DNA of 64,000 nt from Cardiocondyla obscurior (Eukaryota > Arthropoda > Insecta > Hymenoptera > Formicidae): contig NW_027228801.1 in assembly GCF_019399895.1 (NCBI RefSeq), forward strand, positions 160,331-224,330, in the 5' to 3' direction. Positions 21,256-32,449 of this stretch are shown piece by piece (positions within the stretch are counted from its first letter, which is position 1; each line of letters begins with the position of its first letter). The notes under the pieces are model-generated. The model did no database searches and was not told the origin of the DNA. It saw only the letters and a list, made by a program, of their open reading frames with translations. Made by a program: the position numbers and the translations under genes.

Positions 21256-23400
21256 AATGACTCGTTTTTGTTCCGGCGCCTCAGCGCCCGTCGCGTCAAT
21301 TTCCTTTGTAATTGGCCAGTGTTCGGCCAGTGAGCGCAAAAATTGTGGCCCGCTCCACCAAAGAATGTCCCGTGACAATTCGCTTAACTCTCTGCCGCGA
21401 GATAACACGTTAGCGGGATTCTCGGCGGACGGCACGTGCCGCCAATTCGCGATTTCCGTCAATCGCTAAATTTCACCTACTCTATTCGCGACGAACGCAT
21501 TCCACTTCTTCGACGGCGACAAGATCCAATGCAGCGCGATCATCGAATCCGTCTACAAGTATTTCTTATACTTCCGTTTCTCAAAGGCCGCGCATATTCT
21601 TTGCATTAAATCGGCCAGCAAATTGGCCGCACACAACTCTAGACGCGGCAGCGACACCGCCTTGATCGGCGCTACTCGCGATTTTGACGCTAGCAGCGTC
21701 ACTTTGGGCTGTCCGACCGATGCGCTCGCTCTCACGTAAACGCAAGCCCCGCACGCTTTCTCGCTCGCGTCGCAGAATCCGTGCAGCTGTACGTTGTTCG
21801 CGCCCGTGTTATTGACGCATCGCGGTATGCGTATGTCTCCTAAGTACGCCAGCTGTGACCGAAATTCAGCCCATCGGCTGTGAACCTCCTGCGGCAGAGA
21901 TTCATCCCAGTCGAGCTTTAGCTGCCATATCTCTTGAAGCAGAATCTTGGCCATGACGGTCGTTGGCCCTAAGAAGCCCATCGGGTCGAACAGCCCCGCG
22001 ATTTCCGCGAGTATAACGCGTTTAGTAATGAGCCTACGCCCAATCTCGCCGCTCTCGTCAAAGCGGAACTCGTCTACGGCCGGATCCCACCATACGCCGA
22101 GGACCTTCGTGGTCTGCTCCCGATCGAATGTCTCCGCCTGCTCGCTCCGATCGACGCGTTCCGGAAGTAATGCCGCGTAGTTGGACACCAACTTGCCCAA
22201 CTCGAATTGTCCTAATTTTAAAATTTGCACGATTTCTTCGCGCGCCCGTTTTGTCTCCGCTACGGTGTCGGCTCCGGTGAGCACGTCATCTACGTAAAAA
22301 CCTCTCTGGACGTGCTCCGCTCCGATCGGATATTTTCCGGCGTATCTCTGCGCCACATGTCTTAAGCACGCGGTCGCGAGAAACGGTGCAGTTCTTGTTC
22401 CTTAGGTGACCGTCTGCAACTCGTACGTTAACAGCGGCGATCTCGGGTTTTCCCGCCACACAATCCTTTGCCGATGAAGATCTTCACCTTGCAAGAGGAT
22501 TTGTCTATACATTTTTATAATGTCCGCGGCGAAGACATATATAAACGTTCAAAATCGCAGCAAAATCGAAAATAGATCCTGCTGGATTGTCGGGCCCTTC
22601 ATCAACGCGTCATTTAAGGCCACCCCGAAACTCGTCCTGCACGACGCGTCGAATACTACGCGTAATTTTGCGTTTGACCCGTTTTCCTTCAGAATGCCGT
22701 GATGCGGCAAGGAAATCGCTCCTAGTTTGTTGATCTCGTCCGCCGACACCTCTTGTATGTGATCGAGCCGCGCGTACTCTCTCATAAACTCGATGTACGC
22801 CTCCCGAAAACGCGTCTCGCTCAGACGTCTCTCTAAGCTCGCGAATCTCTTGACCGCTATTTCTCGCGATTCCCCCAGCGATCCTGCTACCTCCGCCTTC
22901 ATGGGCGATCGCACGACGTATCGCCCCGTCTTGTTCGTTTCTACATGTTTATTAAAATGTGCTTCGCATTCTTGCTCGTCGGCCGTGCCGCTCTGCGAGC
23001 TCGCGATTTCCTCCATTTCCCAAAAACGTTTTATGTTATCGTTCAAAACCCGAGTCGTGATCGCGATGTGAAACATGCCGGCCCTCTTTGTGAAATCCGA
23101 CGCGTCCACAACCCTTCCAGATAGCACCCAGCCAAGCCGCGTCTTCTGCAATGTCGGATGGTGCTGAGTTGCACCGATCTACCCGACGCAAATCATTCGC
23201 CAGAACAATTCCGCGCCGATCAGCAGATCTACATCCGCGGCCCGATAAAACTGCAGATCCGCCAGTCGCACGCCCGTCGGCACCTCGATCTTTCCGCGCC
23301 CCACCGTTATCGCCGGGATCTTGTCTGTAATTCGATCGGTCACTATACACTCGACTTTCGTGGCGAACGACTCGAATCGCGACTACAATTGAATCCACGC
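21256..23400 (-). pseudogene. BEL/Pao pol: reverse transcriptase and RNase H
   Basis: Starts with the Pao-type KTRLGWVLSGRV near 23140, then LRVVFDASC near 22640, and the catalytic FYVDDVLTGAD near 22300; YVDD is the BEL/Pao form. LHGFCDASEKACGACVYVR near 21790 marks RNase H, and NWRHVPSAENPANVLSRG near 21440 its end. Stops or frame changes lie near 23390, 23150, 22550, 22400 and 21550. Dead. Confidence 0.92.
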
Positions 23401-24975
23401 CGCGTGAGTTGCCCGAGTCGTCATTTTTTCGACACCCGATATTGTTATATCTACCGGGCGTAATTTTATATTTAATTTGTTCGCTAGCCCGGTCGTCATG
23501 AAGTTCGCTTGGAAGCCCGAATCCAACAAGGCGCGCGCGATCCTTTTATTTTTGTTCTCGTCTATGACGTATATCAATGCCGTCGAGAGGAAGACTTCGG
23601 ACGTCCCCTCGCCGACCGAGCCACGAGCCGTCAATGCCGTGGCTCCTCCCGGACCGGCTGTCCGCTCGCCGTCAACAGACATCACCGCCGACCCGCCCGT
23701 GCCCGAGTCCCCCGATTGCCCTCGACTAAGCGACAACATCGAATGATGAATCAAATTGCACAATCGGCAATTACCGGACGGGCACTGTGCCGTACGATGG
23801 ATCGACGATTGTAGACAATTTAGGCACAGCTTTTTTCGGCGTATTTCAGCTATCCGCTGGCTGACCGGCATCGAGATGAGAGTTTGACACGCATAGATTG
23901 AATGCTCGCCGCGACAATATTCGCGTCTCGCCGCGCCCATGGCAACGTGTAACGCCCGTCGTCGATTCTCCTGGCCCGGTCGCTGACGCGCGTCACCGCG
24001 TCCGCTCGCAGGTGTATCCTGTCGCGAAACCGATTCCAATACGCGAGCACGCTGCATTAAAAAATCGGTGTACCGCTTCACCGTGGGCAACTCCGATCCC
24101 GTCAACGACGCGTGCCACTCCTGGCTCGTGACGTTATCTAATTTTGCGGTCAAAATATAAATCAACAAGTCGTCCCACCGGTCCGCACTTCTTTGCATCG
24201 CCACGAGCGCACGCACATGCCGATTCACTCCGTCAACCATGCGCTGGAGCTCCGTCGCATTCTCCCGCTGCATGCTAGGCAAATCGATCATTGCCCTTAC
24301 GTGCGTATAGACAATTACATGCTCATTGTCATAACGCTCGTGGAGCATGTCCCAAGCGATATCGTAATTCAACTTCGAAATCTCTAACGACTCGATTATT
24401 GTTTTTGCTTCGTCTGTCAACGCAGATCTCAAGTATTGAAATCGTTGGATCTTAGGTATCGCCGTGTTCTCGTGGATCACGCTCCGGAACGTATCGCGAA
24501 ACGGATACCACTCGTCATACCGCCCCGAAAACGTCGGAAGATTTAATTTCGGCAAACGGATATTCGACACCGCCCCTCCGCCGAACACCCCGTTGCTACC
24601 CGTCGTTAAGTCCGACGGCGACGATCGCGCGGACGCTTCCGCCCCGCTTGACCGGATCGCAGTCGTTATTTTCGCTGTTAACGCGTAAAACGCATTCTCA
24701 AACTGTTCGCGTTCGGGTACGTCCGCTTCGTCTATATCCTCTATGGCCGTTTGCAACTCGTTAAATTCCTTCCAATATATTTCTAATCGCGATCGTCGTT
24801 CTTCAAGTTGAGCTCGCGCGTCGCTGTTCACCGCTCGCAAGGTGTCTACATACTTTTCAATACGCGTGCACGCGGCCTTGACGGTACCGCGTTGTTTTCT
24901 ATAAGTTGCCAAATTCTTGGCGATTACCGCCGCTCGCACGCTGGCCGCGCTCGTTTCCCTTTCGTGGGTCGACAT
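23383..24975 (-). CDS. BEL/Pao Gag with protease domain, open frame
   Basis: 530 residues from ATG 24975. Residues 40-110 are helical. PKLNLPTFSGRYDEWYPF (about 145-162) is the hallmark of the BEL/Pao Gag family (DUF1759 type). Cys-rich knuckles follow (CLNCLQSSIHRTAQCP, CRLC). The aspartic protease motif ALLDSGFQANFM is near residue 488. The frame stops just before the reverse transcriptase, where Pao elements normally continue as one polyprotein, so this stop is damage. Confidence 0.88.
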   Translation of the reverse strand: MSTHERETSAASVRAAVIAKNLATYRKQRGTVKAACTRIEKYVDTLRAVNSDARAQLEERRSRLEIYWKEFNELQTAIEDIDEADVPEREQFENAFYALTAKITTAIRSSGAEASARSSPSDLTTGSNGVFGGGAVSNIRLPKLNLPTFSGRYDEWYPFRDTFRSVIHENTAIPKIQRFQYLRSALTDEAKTIIESLEISKLNYDIAWDMLHERYDNEHVIVYTHVRAMIDLPSMQRENATELQRMVDGVNRHVRALVAMQRSADRWDDLLIYILTAKLDNVTSQEWHASLTGSELPTVKRYTDFLMQRARVLESVSRQDTPASGRGDARQRPGQENRRRALHVAMGAARREYCRGEHSIYACQTLISMPVSQRIAEIRRKKLCLNCLQSSIHRTAQCPSGNCRLCNLIHHSMLSLSRGQSGDSGTGGSAVMSVDGERTAGPGGATALTARGSVGEGTSEVFLSTALIYVIDENKNKRIARALLDSGFQANFMTTGLANKLNIKLRPVDITISGVEKMTTRATHAAWIQL

Positions 24976-25245
24976 AACAATATTTTATTTTTCCTAACAA
25001 TCACGCGACCACTGAGCACGAATTTACAGCCAAATTATGCTTGTTCGGTGCGGAACCTATACAGCTCACCGTTTCTGCTCTCGTTGGTGGCGGTCATCCG
25101 TCCGTCAGTTCGCACCGTCCGTCTGTCAGCTCCCACCGTCCGTCCGTCAGTTTGCACCGTCCGTCCGCCCGGAATGCCTCCGCAATCCTTGCCGCAGCGT
25201 CCGCCACTCGATCCGCAGTCGTCTACGAGTCGCTCCTTTTCCGGG

Positions 25246-25268
25246 CTGAATCCGACTCAAAGGACCAA
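25246..25268 (-). promoter_or_regulatory. Primer-binding site of the BEL/Pao element
   Basis: TTGGTCCTTTGAGTCGG follows the LTR end directly on the minus strand. Very similar starts follow the 5' LTR of many insect BEL elements (recollection of the family). Downstream, 25085-25170 has three copies of a 24-bp CCGTCCGTC-type repeat in the leader. Confidence 0.7.
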
Positions 25269-25816
25269 TGTTTTGTCGCCACTCGGCGACTCGGCCTCGG
25301 TCAAGGGATGATATGAATGGTTATAGAAAATGAATCTCCTCGATGTCCAAGACAGGCCGATTTTATTATAAATCGGGCAATAGGCCCGATTCTCTGGAGC
25401 TCGACCACGGTTTAGATCGCCACATAATCAGCGATCGCCCCACGTACAAAAATAGGATGACAATATGCAAGTGTGTATATCGGAATAGAATTTGCGAACT
25501 GTCCGCGTTCTCAAACCTTTTTATACCCGCGTTAACAGAACATTTTTGTTGGTTCGGCGCTACCGTTCGCACGTTGAATTTAAACGGTTTTTTCTTTGTC
25601 TTAATAGACGTTAGCTCGCTTTTGTTTTTTAGTCCGCGGATGTCGGTTTAGTGTTATTTATTACATTGTTTACCGCGATGAGTTCGGTCGTCTTTATTGT
25701 TATGTTTACAGCGTTTTTTCCGCGATTGTCGGCACGATAATAATTCAACGCGTTTTTATATTTCGTCTTTAACTGTAAATTATTAAATTCGGCTTATAAA
25801 TTAATTTAATTGAACA
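25269..25816 (-). repeat. 5' LTR of the BEL/Pao element
   Basis: 548 bp bounded by TG and CA: plus-strand ends TGTTTTGTCGCC and AATTGAACA. The outer edge was set by alignment to the solo LTR at 28800-29378, whose ends are proven by a TSD. Confidence 0.8.
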
Positions 25817-27285
25817 CCGGCAGAGTTTTCGCCCTGCAAAATTTGTGCTCTCGCGCCTTCGCCGTTTGCAAGCGGGGGCTCGTTTCTTTCGCCGTTATCT
25901 TGTGCTAAACTTATTTAATTCATAACAAGGAAAATCATAAAAATCAAGAATTACAAAAAAATAAATTGAACGTTATCGAAGTTGGGGATGAACCCGCGAC
26001 TCATACAAGGAATGCAATAACCAAAAGAAAATAAAAGGTAATTCGAGGACCGAAATGTACCTTGTGACTATACAGGAGATACAAAAGAATTTATCAGTGG
26101 AAACCAAGAAATTTCACTCCGGCTATAATTTAGCGCAAAGTCTATTCAAAACGAAAAGAGAAAATACGCATACGGTTCGCAAGAAGGGAACGCAACGCAA
26201 AACGGCACGCGAGAGAGATACGTAACGAAACGGAACGCGAGAGAGATACGCAACGCAACGGAACGCGAGAGAGATACGCAACGCAACGCAACGGAACAGA
26301 ACGCGAGAAAGATACGCAACGCAACGCAACAGAACAGAACGCGAGAAAAATACACAACGCACGCAACAGAACGCGAGAAAAATACGCAACACAACGGAAC
26401 AGAACGCGAGAAAAATACGCAACGCAACGGAACAGAACGCGAGAAAAAACTATGGACTGCCGACATGCGGCGATACAATGCACACTTCCTGGTACCCCAC
26501 CGAGAACCGATCGGCTTCCGAACTTTCCTTACACGCGCGCAGGACGTGTCGCGACACTCGCGAATTCCTGTTCGAACCCCCGCCCTTTCACCCCCGGGCT
26601 CCACGCAACACGCTCGCAAATACTCGCCGCACGCCGTCTTCCCGTGATGGCTGCGACTCGACGTCCCACGTCGCGATGAACACGGCACTCCGCCGATTAC
26701 AGCTTTTCCCCTCGGTAGCTTAATACACTCGGAGAGCCGGTATGGTCCCACGGCGCGGCGGAATCCGTCGTCGCCGTCCTCGAATCCGCTCTGATGCGGT
26801 ACTTGCGCCGGCACCCCGTGCCGGTCACGTGATCGGTGGGTGATCGGCAGCTCCTCGCCGCTTTTCCCAAAATATCCGTGGCTCAGGATTGCCAGCCCCT
26901 GGCCGGAACGATACGGCACGTGAAAACCGCGTGCTCAACAGCTCGCCGGTCGCTCTTCCTCGTCGTCAGTCCTGCCGGGCGGAAAATTCATAGAAGACTC
27001 GCTCGGCAAAATCACTCAAGCCCTTCACGGGCGGAAAATCCATGGGAGAAGCCTTCCCTGTCGGCGACAGCCTCCGCACCACTTCGTCGTTGGTCCCGTC
27101 GGCGGAGTTCGGCACCTCGGTCTACGGCGACTACGGCGAGACTCGCGAACGGGCCCGTTGCCAGGCCAACCGCGCCGACGCAATACCTCATTACGGTGTC
27201 AGTATCGCCAATTTTCGCGAGTCGGTAAATAGCCAGGTCGGTAATCCGACACCGAGACCGCGAGATAACGCAGTTTTACGTTACA
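25817..27285 (-). other. LTR-like block X and tandem repeat, unresolved
   Basis: At 27285 the E1 gag frame stops matching and a segment starting TGTAACGTAAAAC (minus strand) begins, which looks like the 5' edge of another LTR. Its other end cannot be found; the BEL element lies beyond 25816. No protein motif is visible in the rest. Confidence 0.45.
26160..26450. repeat. Tandem repeat rich in ACGCAACGGAACGCGAGA
   Basis: About ten irregular copies of a 25-36 bp unit made of CGCAACG and GAACGCGAGA blocks. Three open frames on the minus strand that read SRSVPLRCV-like repeats are products of this array and not genes. Confidence 0.8.
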
Positions 27286-27648
27286 ATCTGTCATCATGAA
27301 AATGTACCGCTGGTCCTCGGGCGCGAATATTTCGCTCACTATTGATTCTATTGACGATCGGCGATTTTGACTAACGGGTTCCTCAACTTCACGGTAATTC
27401 ACAAAACTCGCGTTGTCAGAATACATGGGTACAGGGAGGGAGATTCCGTTCGTAAATTCGTATAGTTCGCTATCGCGGTCCAAGATATCGTCGTCTAAAG
27501 TTACTTCGCGGATAAAACTTCGCGTTTGATTTGTTGACCTATGCGGAATTCGCTTAAAGATCGGTTGTACGTTTTCGGGCTCGGTAATGCCGTTTAACCA
27601 CGATAAACGCGACGCGCGGCAACGCAAAAGAAATTCGCCGTGGTACAT
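27286..27648 (-). pseudogene. gag N-terminal part of element E1 (putative)
   Basis: An open frame from ATG 27648, about 400 bases inside the 5' LTR, ends at the LTR-like block at 27285. The position suggests the start of gag, but the sequence has no motif I can name. Confidence 0.5.
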
Positions 27649-28029
27649 ATAATCTTATTCGCTTTTTCGCCTTGCATGCATATATATATCTAACTTACAA
27701 TAGCGCCGGTAACAGCATGCTGCTTGGTTGCTGATGATTTCAGCTTGTCGCGATGTTTTCAGCTTGGCTGCTCGTACGCTTCTCCGTCCCGTAGTTTGTC
27801 TGCTTGGACGCTTATCTGCTTGGCTGCTTATCCGCGTGGCTGCTGCTTCGTAGTTACGCTGGTCAGTGGTCGCTCGGATTTCACGTCCGGCTCTCATTGC
27901 TTCTTATATTCTTCTGTCTTCTTTTTTATGAATGAATTTTCAAGATTTCTTTATTTGTTTGTTCCAGAGGTCCTACACTATCAGTCTGACGCCCAGTAAG
28001 CGGCAAAGGGCGACTTGTCTTCGGATGGC

Positions 28030-28049
28030 GGATCCCACCGTTGCCACCA
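28030..28049 (-). promoter_or_regulatory. Primer-binding site of element E1
   Basis: TGGTGGCAACGGTGGGATCC begins two bases after the 5' LTR on the minus strand. Its complement resembles the 3' end of a leucine tRNA with CCA (from memory of tRNA-Leu sequences; needs a search). Confidence 0.65.
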
Positions 28050-28051
28050 GT

Positions 28052-28473
28052 TGTTGCACCGTGAAGGTGCCATGGGGTCCGTTCTCCGGAAAGGATGGTT
28101 GTGTATCACGGGTCAGGAACCGGGCTCGAAATAAAGACCCTTTTTGTTAAACCTCTTTATTTTCTTTTATTCCCTTCTTGTAACTTACAGCCGGTCATTT
28201 CACGCGATTCACTTAATTACGATTTCTAATAACGACTGTCCGTCCGGGCCGCGGCTGCCTCTATATATGCCTTGCTGTTGCTATGTCAAAAATCATAGCA
28301 ATCAGCAGAATCGCGGGTGGCAACCGCGACTGTCCTCAAAACGTCGCGTCCCGGCCGGAAATGCCGGGTTACCTTGATCGGCGGTATTCTGCCGATCAAG
28401 CTAAATGGTCGCGCGCGTGCGACATTCCAGCGTTATTCCCGAGCTTCTGTTGCCAAGGGCTCGGAATATAACA
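28052..28473 (-). repeat. 5' LTR of element E1
   Basis: 422 bp, same structure as 11261-11680. Its outer edge meets the duplicated TTTA at 28474-28477. Confidence 0.92.
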
Positions 28474-28477
28474 TTTA

Positions 28478-30076
28478 TTACGGGAACCGGGGTGCGTCCG
28501 CTGATTTTCCGGTCTTGTTGCAGTTTCCCACCGGGTGGCAATCTCGCGTTAATACGCCGTTCTTCCCGTATTGCAAACAGAACTTTTGCGGTATCCGTTT
28601 ACAGTCAAAGCGAGTGTGTCCCTTTTGCTTGCACCGCCAGCAACATTCGGCGCGGTCGTAATTAGTAGCAGTTGAGGCGGCGGCGCGAAAGACGACCAGT
28701 CGCGGGTGCCGATCGAGGCTCTTTTCAATTTTGGTCGTCTGGCGTGCGAGTTCGGCGGCGGTGCGAACGTGTTCGCTGCTAATAAACGGTCGGAGCCGGT
28801 GTTACGTCGTCACCCGACGACTCGGCCTCACGAGGAATTGAGAGATGGTTTCTTAAATAAGTAGCCTCCCCGTTGTCCACTTAGATAAGGCTGAATCTTA
28901 TTGAAATTGGGCAATAGGGCCCAATGCTCTAGAGAACGGACTTCGTTATTGATCGCCACAGGTCAGCAATCGTCCCACGTACAGGAGTCGGATGGTCTTT
29001 ATACAATTACGTAGCCTTTCTTGGTATAAAATTTGCGAACGGTCCAGCGCTCTCAAAATTACGCATTTTTATATCCCCGTTAACAAAGATGTTCTCTTCG
29101 GTTCTCCGCTACCGCTCATCTGTTAAATTTAAACGTTTCTTATTTTTGTAGATATTTAGATCGCTTTGCTAGTCCTCAACGGATGCCGGTTTTTAGTTTA
29201 TTTGTTACATTGTTTGTTAGCGACGCTCGCTTGTCTTTATTTTTAATTTATTATTTGCGTTAGTCGTTATGACAATAATGTTGACCTCGTCGCGCACGTT
29301 TTATATTTCTTTGTCTTTTTCGTCATTAAAATTCTAAGGATTATAATAATTCCGCCTATTAATTCAATTGCTCGAACAGCCGGGGATCCATATATTTCAA
29401 TAGTATCTCTTCTTTGACCTTCTCGGTATACCCTCCGGCGCGACGCATCATGGTTGCGATCTCGGTTGTGAATTTGCGATATGGCTTGCCGGGTTTCTGC
29501 GTTTTAGCATCGATTTCCCGACGAAGTTGCGCTCGTATCCCGGTAGGGCAGGAGTTATTTCTGGAAAGCGGCCCAAAGTTCTCCCCAGGTTTGCCAGTTG
29601 TCGCAATGGTTTCAGAATTATTCGAGTGCCTCCCTCCGCAGAAGTTCCGGTAATCCGCACAATAGATGTTGCCCCCGGAATCCATATACTTCCGTCAGTT
29701 TGGCCACGCGTTCGAGGAATCCCGCGGGGTTTTTCCCGTCAAAATGACAACCCCATTTCCGTATCTGATTTATGACCTTAGCTAAGTCTTCGGCCGGTTG
29801 GTCGACACGCGAGGTAGGCGTAAGATTCGGCGTGGTCGCGGCGGTCGGTGAGGCCGGTTCGGCGGCTGTGTGAGTCACCTTGATTAATGGTGTAGTAGTC
29901 ATCGTAGCCTGAGAAGTTCCCGGTTTCGGCGTAAAATACGTTTTGGGGTTCTGACGAACGTACTGGCTTAACCTCTGACGCAATTCGTCGATTGTGCCGG
30001 TTGCGTCGAGCTCTAGCTCTTCCAGTTCGGTTGCGAGTTCGCTTTTCGTTAACTTGTATATCCAGTCTCGGGGCAT
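28478..30076 (-). pseudogene. Gypsy-A copy 2: gag
   Basis: ATG at 30076 opens a SAP-like helical start (DWIYKLTKSELATELEEL) of the type that binds DNA in host proteins. A Pro/Thr-rich linker and capsid-like sequence follow (ending YMDPRL), then two zinc knuckles (CCWRCKQKGHTRFDC; FCLQYGKNGVLTRDC) near 28640 and 28580, matching copy 1. A BEL solo LTR cuts it at 28800-29378; the frame rejoins exactly across it (YMDPRL then RPFISSEHV). It has frame changes near 29690 and 29620. Confidence 0.88.
28800..29378 (-). mobile_element. Solo LTR of a BEL/Pao element
   Basis: 579 bp with plus-strand ends TGTTACGTCG and GCTCGAACA, flanked by the 5-bp duplication GCCGG (28795-28799 and 29379-29383). It aligns along its length to 25269-25816 but is clearly a different subfamily. 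Confidence 0.93.
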
Positions 30077-30569
30077 TCCAGTGTCGCGAGACCCCTCTGT
30101 CCCGCCACTGCAGGCATACGCCTGCAAGTATAGAGCCGTGTCGAAGGCGCGCGATTACGGCCGACCGACACCGAAGGCCGAGGAGGTAGGAATACCCCTA
30201 CCTCCGACCAACGGGTATAAAAACTGCGACAACAGACGGACCGGCACCTTGTTTCGATCCAGCTCTCGTCGCGACCATTCGGTCGCAATAGAAAGACTTT
30301 CATTCCGATTCCGTCTCGGAGGACTATCTCGGACAATCCGCAGTGCGGCGACTCGGGGAGTTTTCCGGTCGCGATCTCGGGGGTTACCCGGAGCACTGGC
30401 CGTTGATTTAGGGGAAACCCGGTCGACTTTCTAACAACGAGCTACTGGTCTCGGGGGTATCCCGGACCATTTCTCACATCACGCTCCGAAAGGTTATTCC
30501 GCCTGCCCGTCTAGAATCCTCCAGCACATCTCCGATCCCCTACACCGTTGGCATCGGGCTCCGGCCAAC

Positions 30570-31060
30570 GTCGCGCACCGCGGTATCCTGTTTGCGTTCC
30601 CGGTCTCTTGCGGATTACATGTATCCCTGCAACACCGACCCGCTTGCAACCGATGCTGCTTCTGTTCCCGTTCTCTAATGTACTGCATGCGGCCCTGCGA
30701 CACCAACACGCTTACGATCGACGCCTGCTTGCGTCCCGTTCCCTAACGTATTGCGTGCGGCCCTGCAACACCGATCCGCGTACGATCGACGCTACTAGCG
30801 TTCTTGTTTCTCAACGTATTGCCTGCGTCTCTGCAACGCCGACCCGCTTACGACCGACGCTGCTTGCGTTCCCGTTCTCTAGCTGATTGTATGTGACCCG
30901 GCGTCACCGACTCCCCTGCGACCAACGCTACGGTCGCTCTCGTTCCCTAGCGTATTGCGTGCGGCCCTACGACACCGACTTGCGTGCGACAGGCACGGTT
31001 TGCTTTCTCATTATCGAGCACATTGTATGCGACCCCGCGATATGAACCGCGTACGACCGT
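30570..31060 (+). repeat. Minisatellite of about 87 bp in LTR D
   Basis: Around six diverged copies with the recurring blocks GCGGCCCTGCAACACCGA, CGCTTACGACCGACGCTGC and GTTCCCTAACGTATTGC. Open frames over it have no motif. Confidence 0.75.
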
Positions 31061-31310
31061 CGCCGCTGGCATATCCGCGTAAAACATTTGACTGGCTCTC
31101 GATTCACGTGCGGCTATACTTATCAACGTTACGCGCTACCGACTCAGTTCCGATCGAGACTACCGACGTGTTCCCGGTTTTTTACCGTGTCGAGTATATA
31201 AGAGTATGCTACAGATAACATCGCACTCAGCCCCGCTTGTACAAACGCATGCTATCTCTGGCTTTCTTTTTCTGTAAACAGTGTAAATAAAGCTTTTATT
31301 GTTAACACGC

Positions 31311-31716
31311 TGTTGTAACCCGACAGCGCACGCTGGTCATTGACCACCGCATGCGCCACATTTTTATATACAACTCAGCAGATTGCCAAACTGTTGGAAT
31401 CTGCTGAGCCTAAGAATCCGTCTTGTCAGCCTTTCGACATCGCGCGCTATCAGCAGAAGGCAGTAGGGCACGCGGCCACTTCCTTCTGCTATTTCGCTGA
31501 CAAGACCAAAAATAATAATATATAATGCACGAGCTCCGAAGCTCGTGCAAGTCAGTCGGAGTATACGAGGTAGCGTCCCGTAACTCCAACGCCGAGATTC
31601 AAGGAAGAATAAATACATCAAACGATTGTATCAAATAACTATATTTTATTCTACTCCAACTCCATCGGAACGTGTATATTCGGAGGACGGACCCCATGCA
31701 CCGCTCCGGTGCAACA
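31311..31716 (+). mobile_element. Solo LTR, family E2, plus orientation
   Basis: 406 bp, TGTTGTAACCCG ... GGTGCAACA, flanked by ACGC (31307-31310 and 31717-31720). A TATATAATG box near 31520 precedes AATAAA near 31608. Confidence 0.92.
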
Positions 31717-32449
31717 ACGCAGAGACTAGTGCACGGCTTCTTTGCACCTTGAGCTCCACTGAGCGGCTTCCAGGCCAAGCAAAGTATAAGTGTTACACCA
31801 GTCCTGGTATCTAGTGACCTTTAGGTTTCTGTTTGAGCACCATGAAACGACCTGACAATTACGCGTAATCGAAAGTCGGCCTGGCGAGCGAATGCCCGGG
31901 GCGCTCGTCAAAATGCAGGATTCGATTGTGTAGGTCCGAGTAATGCACTGTTTGAAAATGCTAAATACACGAGCAATAGAGTATATTTCGTCAGTAATTA
32001 CATAGACAGAAAAAACGTATATATACAGCGTCGGCAGATACAGAAAAACTGTCGCGTGTTGCACGAGAATAAATTTAAAGAGCCGAGTGAACAAAATCGG
32101 GAATCCGCACGATATCTTTCGTTACACTGACTTGTGGCCTGAGGCCACGAACAGGTATACTTCAGACCCCGCGCCGCGACCACCACCGTTCGCCCGAATT
32201 AATCGCGCGGTCCCGTCCACAATTAAATTAAATTAAATTAAATTAAGCGCGGGCCGACCAGCCGCCCGCGGCGAGTAGCGCGGACCCTTCGCAACGAACA
32301 ACATGGGCCGCCCAACCGCCCACACCGCGCACCGCCACCCGACCGTTCGGGAGTGGGGGCCCCCACTCCCGGGCACACGGGTATATAAGCTGCCTCGAAC
32401 GCAGACGAGGCACCTTGTTCCGCGCTGGGGAGCACCCCAGCATCCGATC

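Larger units (their letters stand above)
21256..25816 (-). mobile_element. BEL/Pao retrotransposon, 3' truncated
   Basis: Minus-strand order: 5' LTR (25816-25269), primer site, gag, protease, reverse transcriptase, RNase H. It ends abruptly at about 21255, fused to gag of element E1, so integrase and 3' LTR are missing. A relative left only a solo LTR at 28800-29378. Confidence 0.88.
11261..28473 (-). mobile_element. Envelope-bearing Ty3/gypsy element E1 (errantivirus-like), with nested insertions
   Basis: Both LTRs (11261-11680 and 28052-28473) belong to one family and the whole unit is flanked by TTTA. Minus-strand order: 5' LTR, primer site, gag, protease, pol, env, polypurine tract, 3' LTR, as in insect errantiviruses. 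It is split by an LTR-like block and a BEL/Pao element within gag, by a 2464-bp element between protease and pol, and by a solo LTR near env. A deletion between 21255 and 27285 has removed part of gag. The two LTRs differ at roughly twenty positions by eye, so it is not recent. Dead copy. Confidence 0.88.
30107..31786 (+). mobile_element. Long solo LTR D (probable)
   Basis: It starts with the hairpin TGCAGGCATACGCCTGCA and ends GTGTTACA. The flanks are CCAC and CCAG, an imperfect 4-bp TSD. Plus-strand promoter boxes GGGTATAAAAACTGC (about 30218) and GAGTATATAAGAG (about 31193) and an AATAAA near 31287 are present. The box region resembles LTR-C at 32380. It contains a minisatellite and a nested solo LTR. 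Confidence 0.6.

Noticed and set aside
23898..24131. Plus-strand frames within the BEL gag
   Set aside because: Antisense shadows of a gag frame with clear family motifs.
26146..26919. 257-codon frame on the minus strand with SRSVPLRCV repeats
   Set aside because: Its second half is a translation of the tandem array; overlapping frames give the same repeated pattern.
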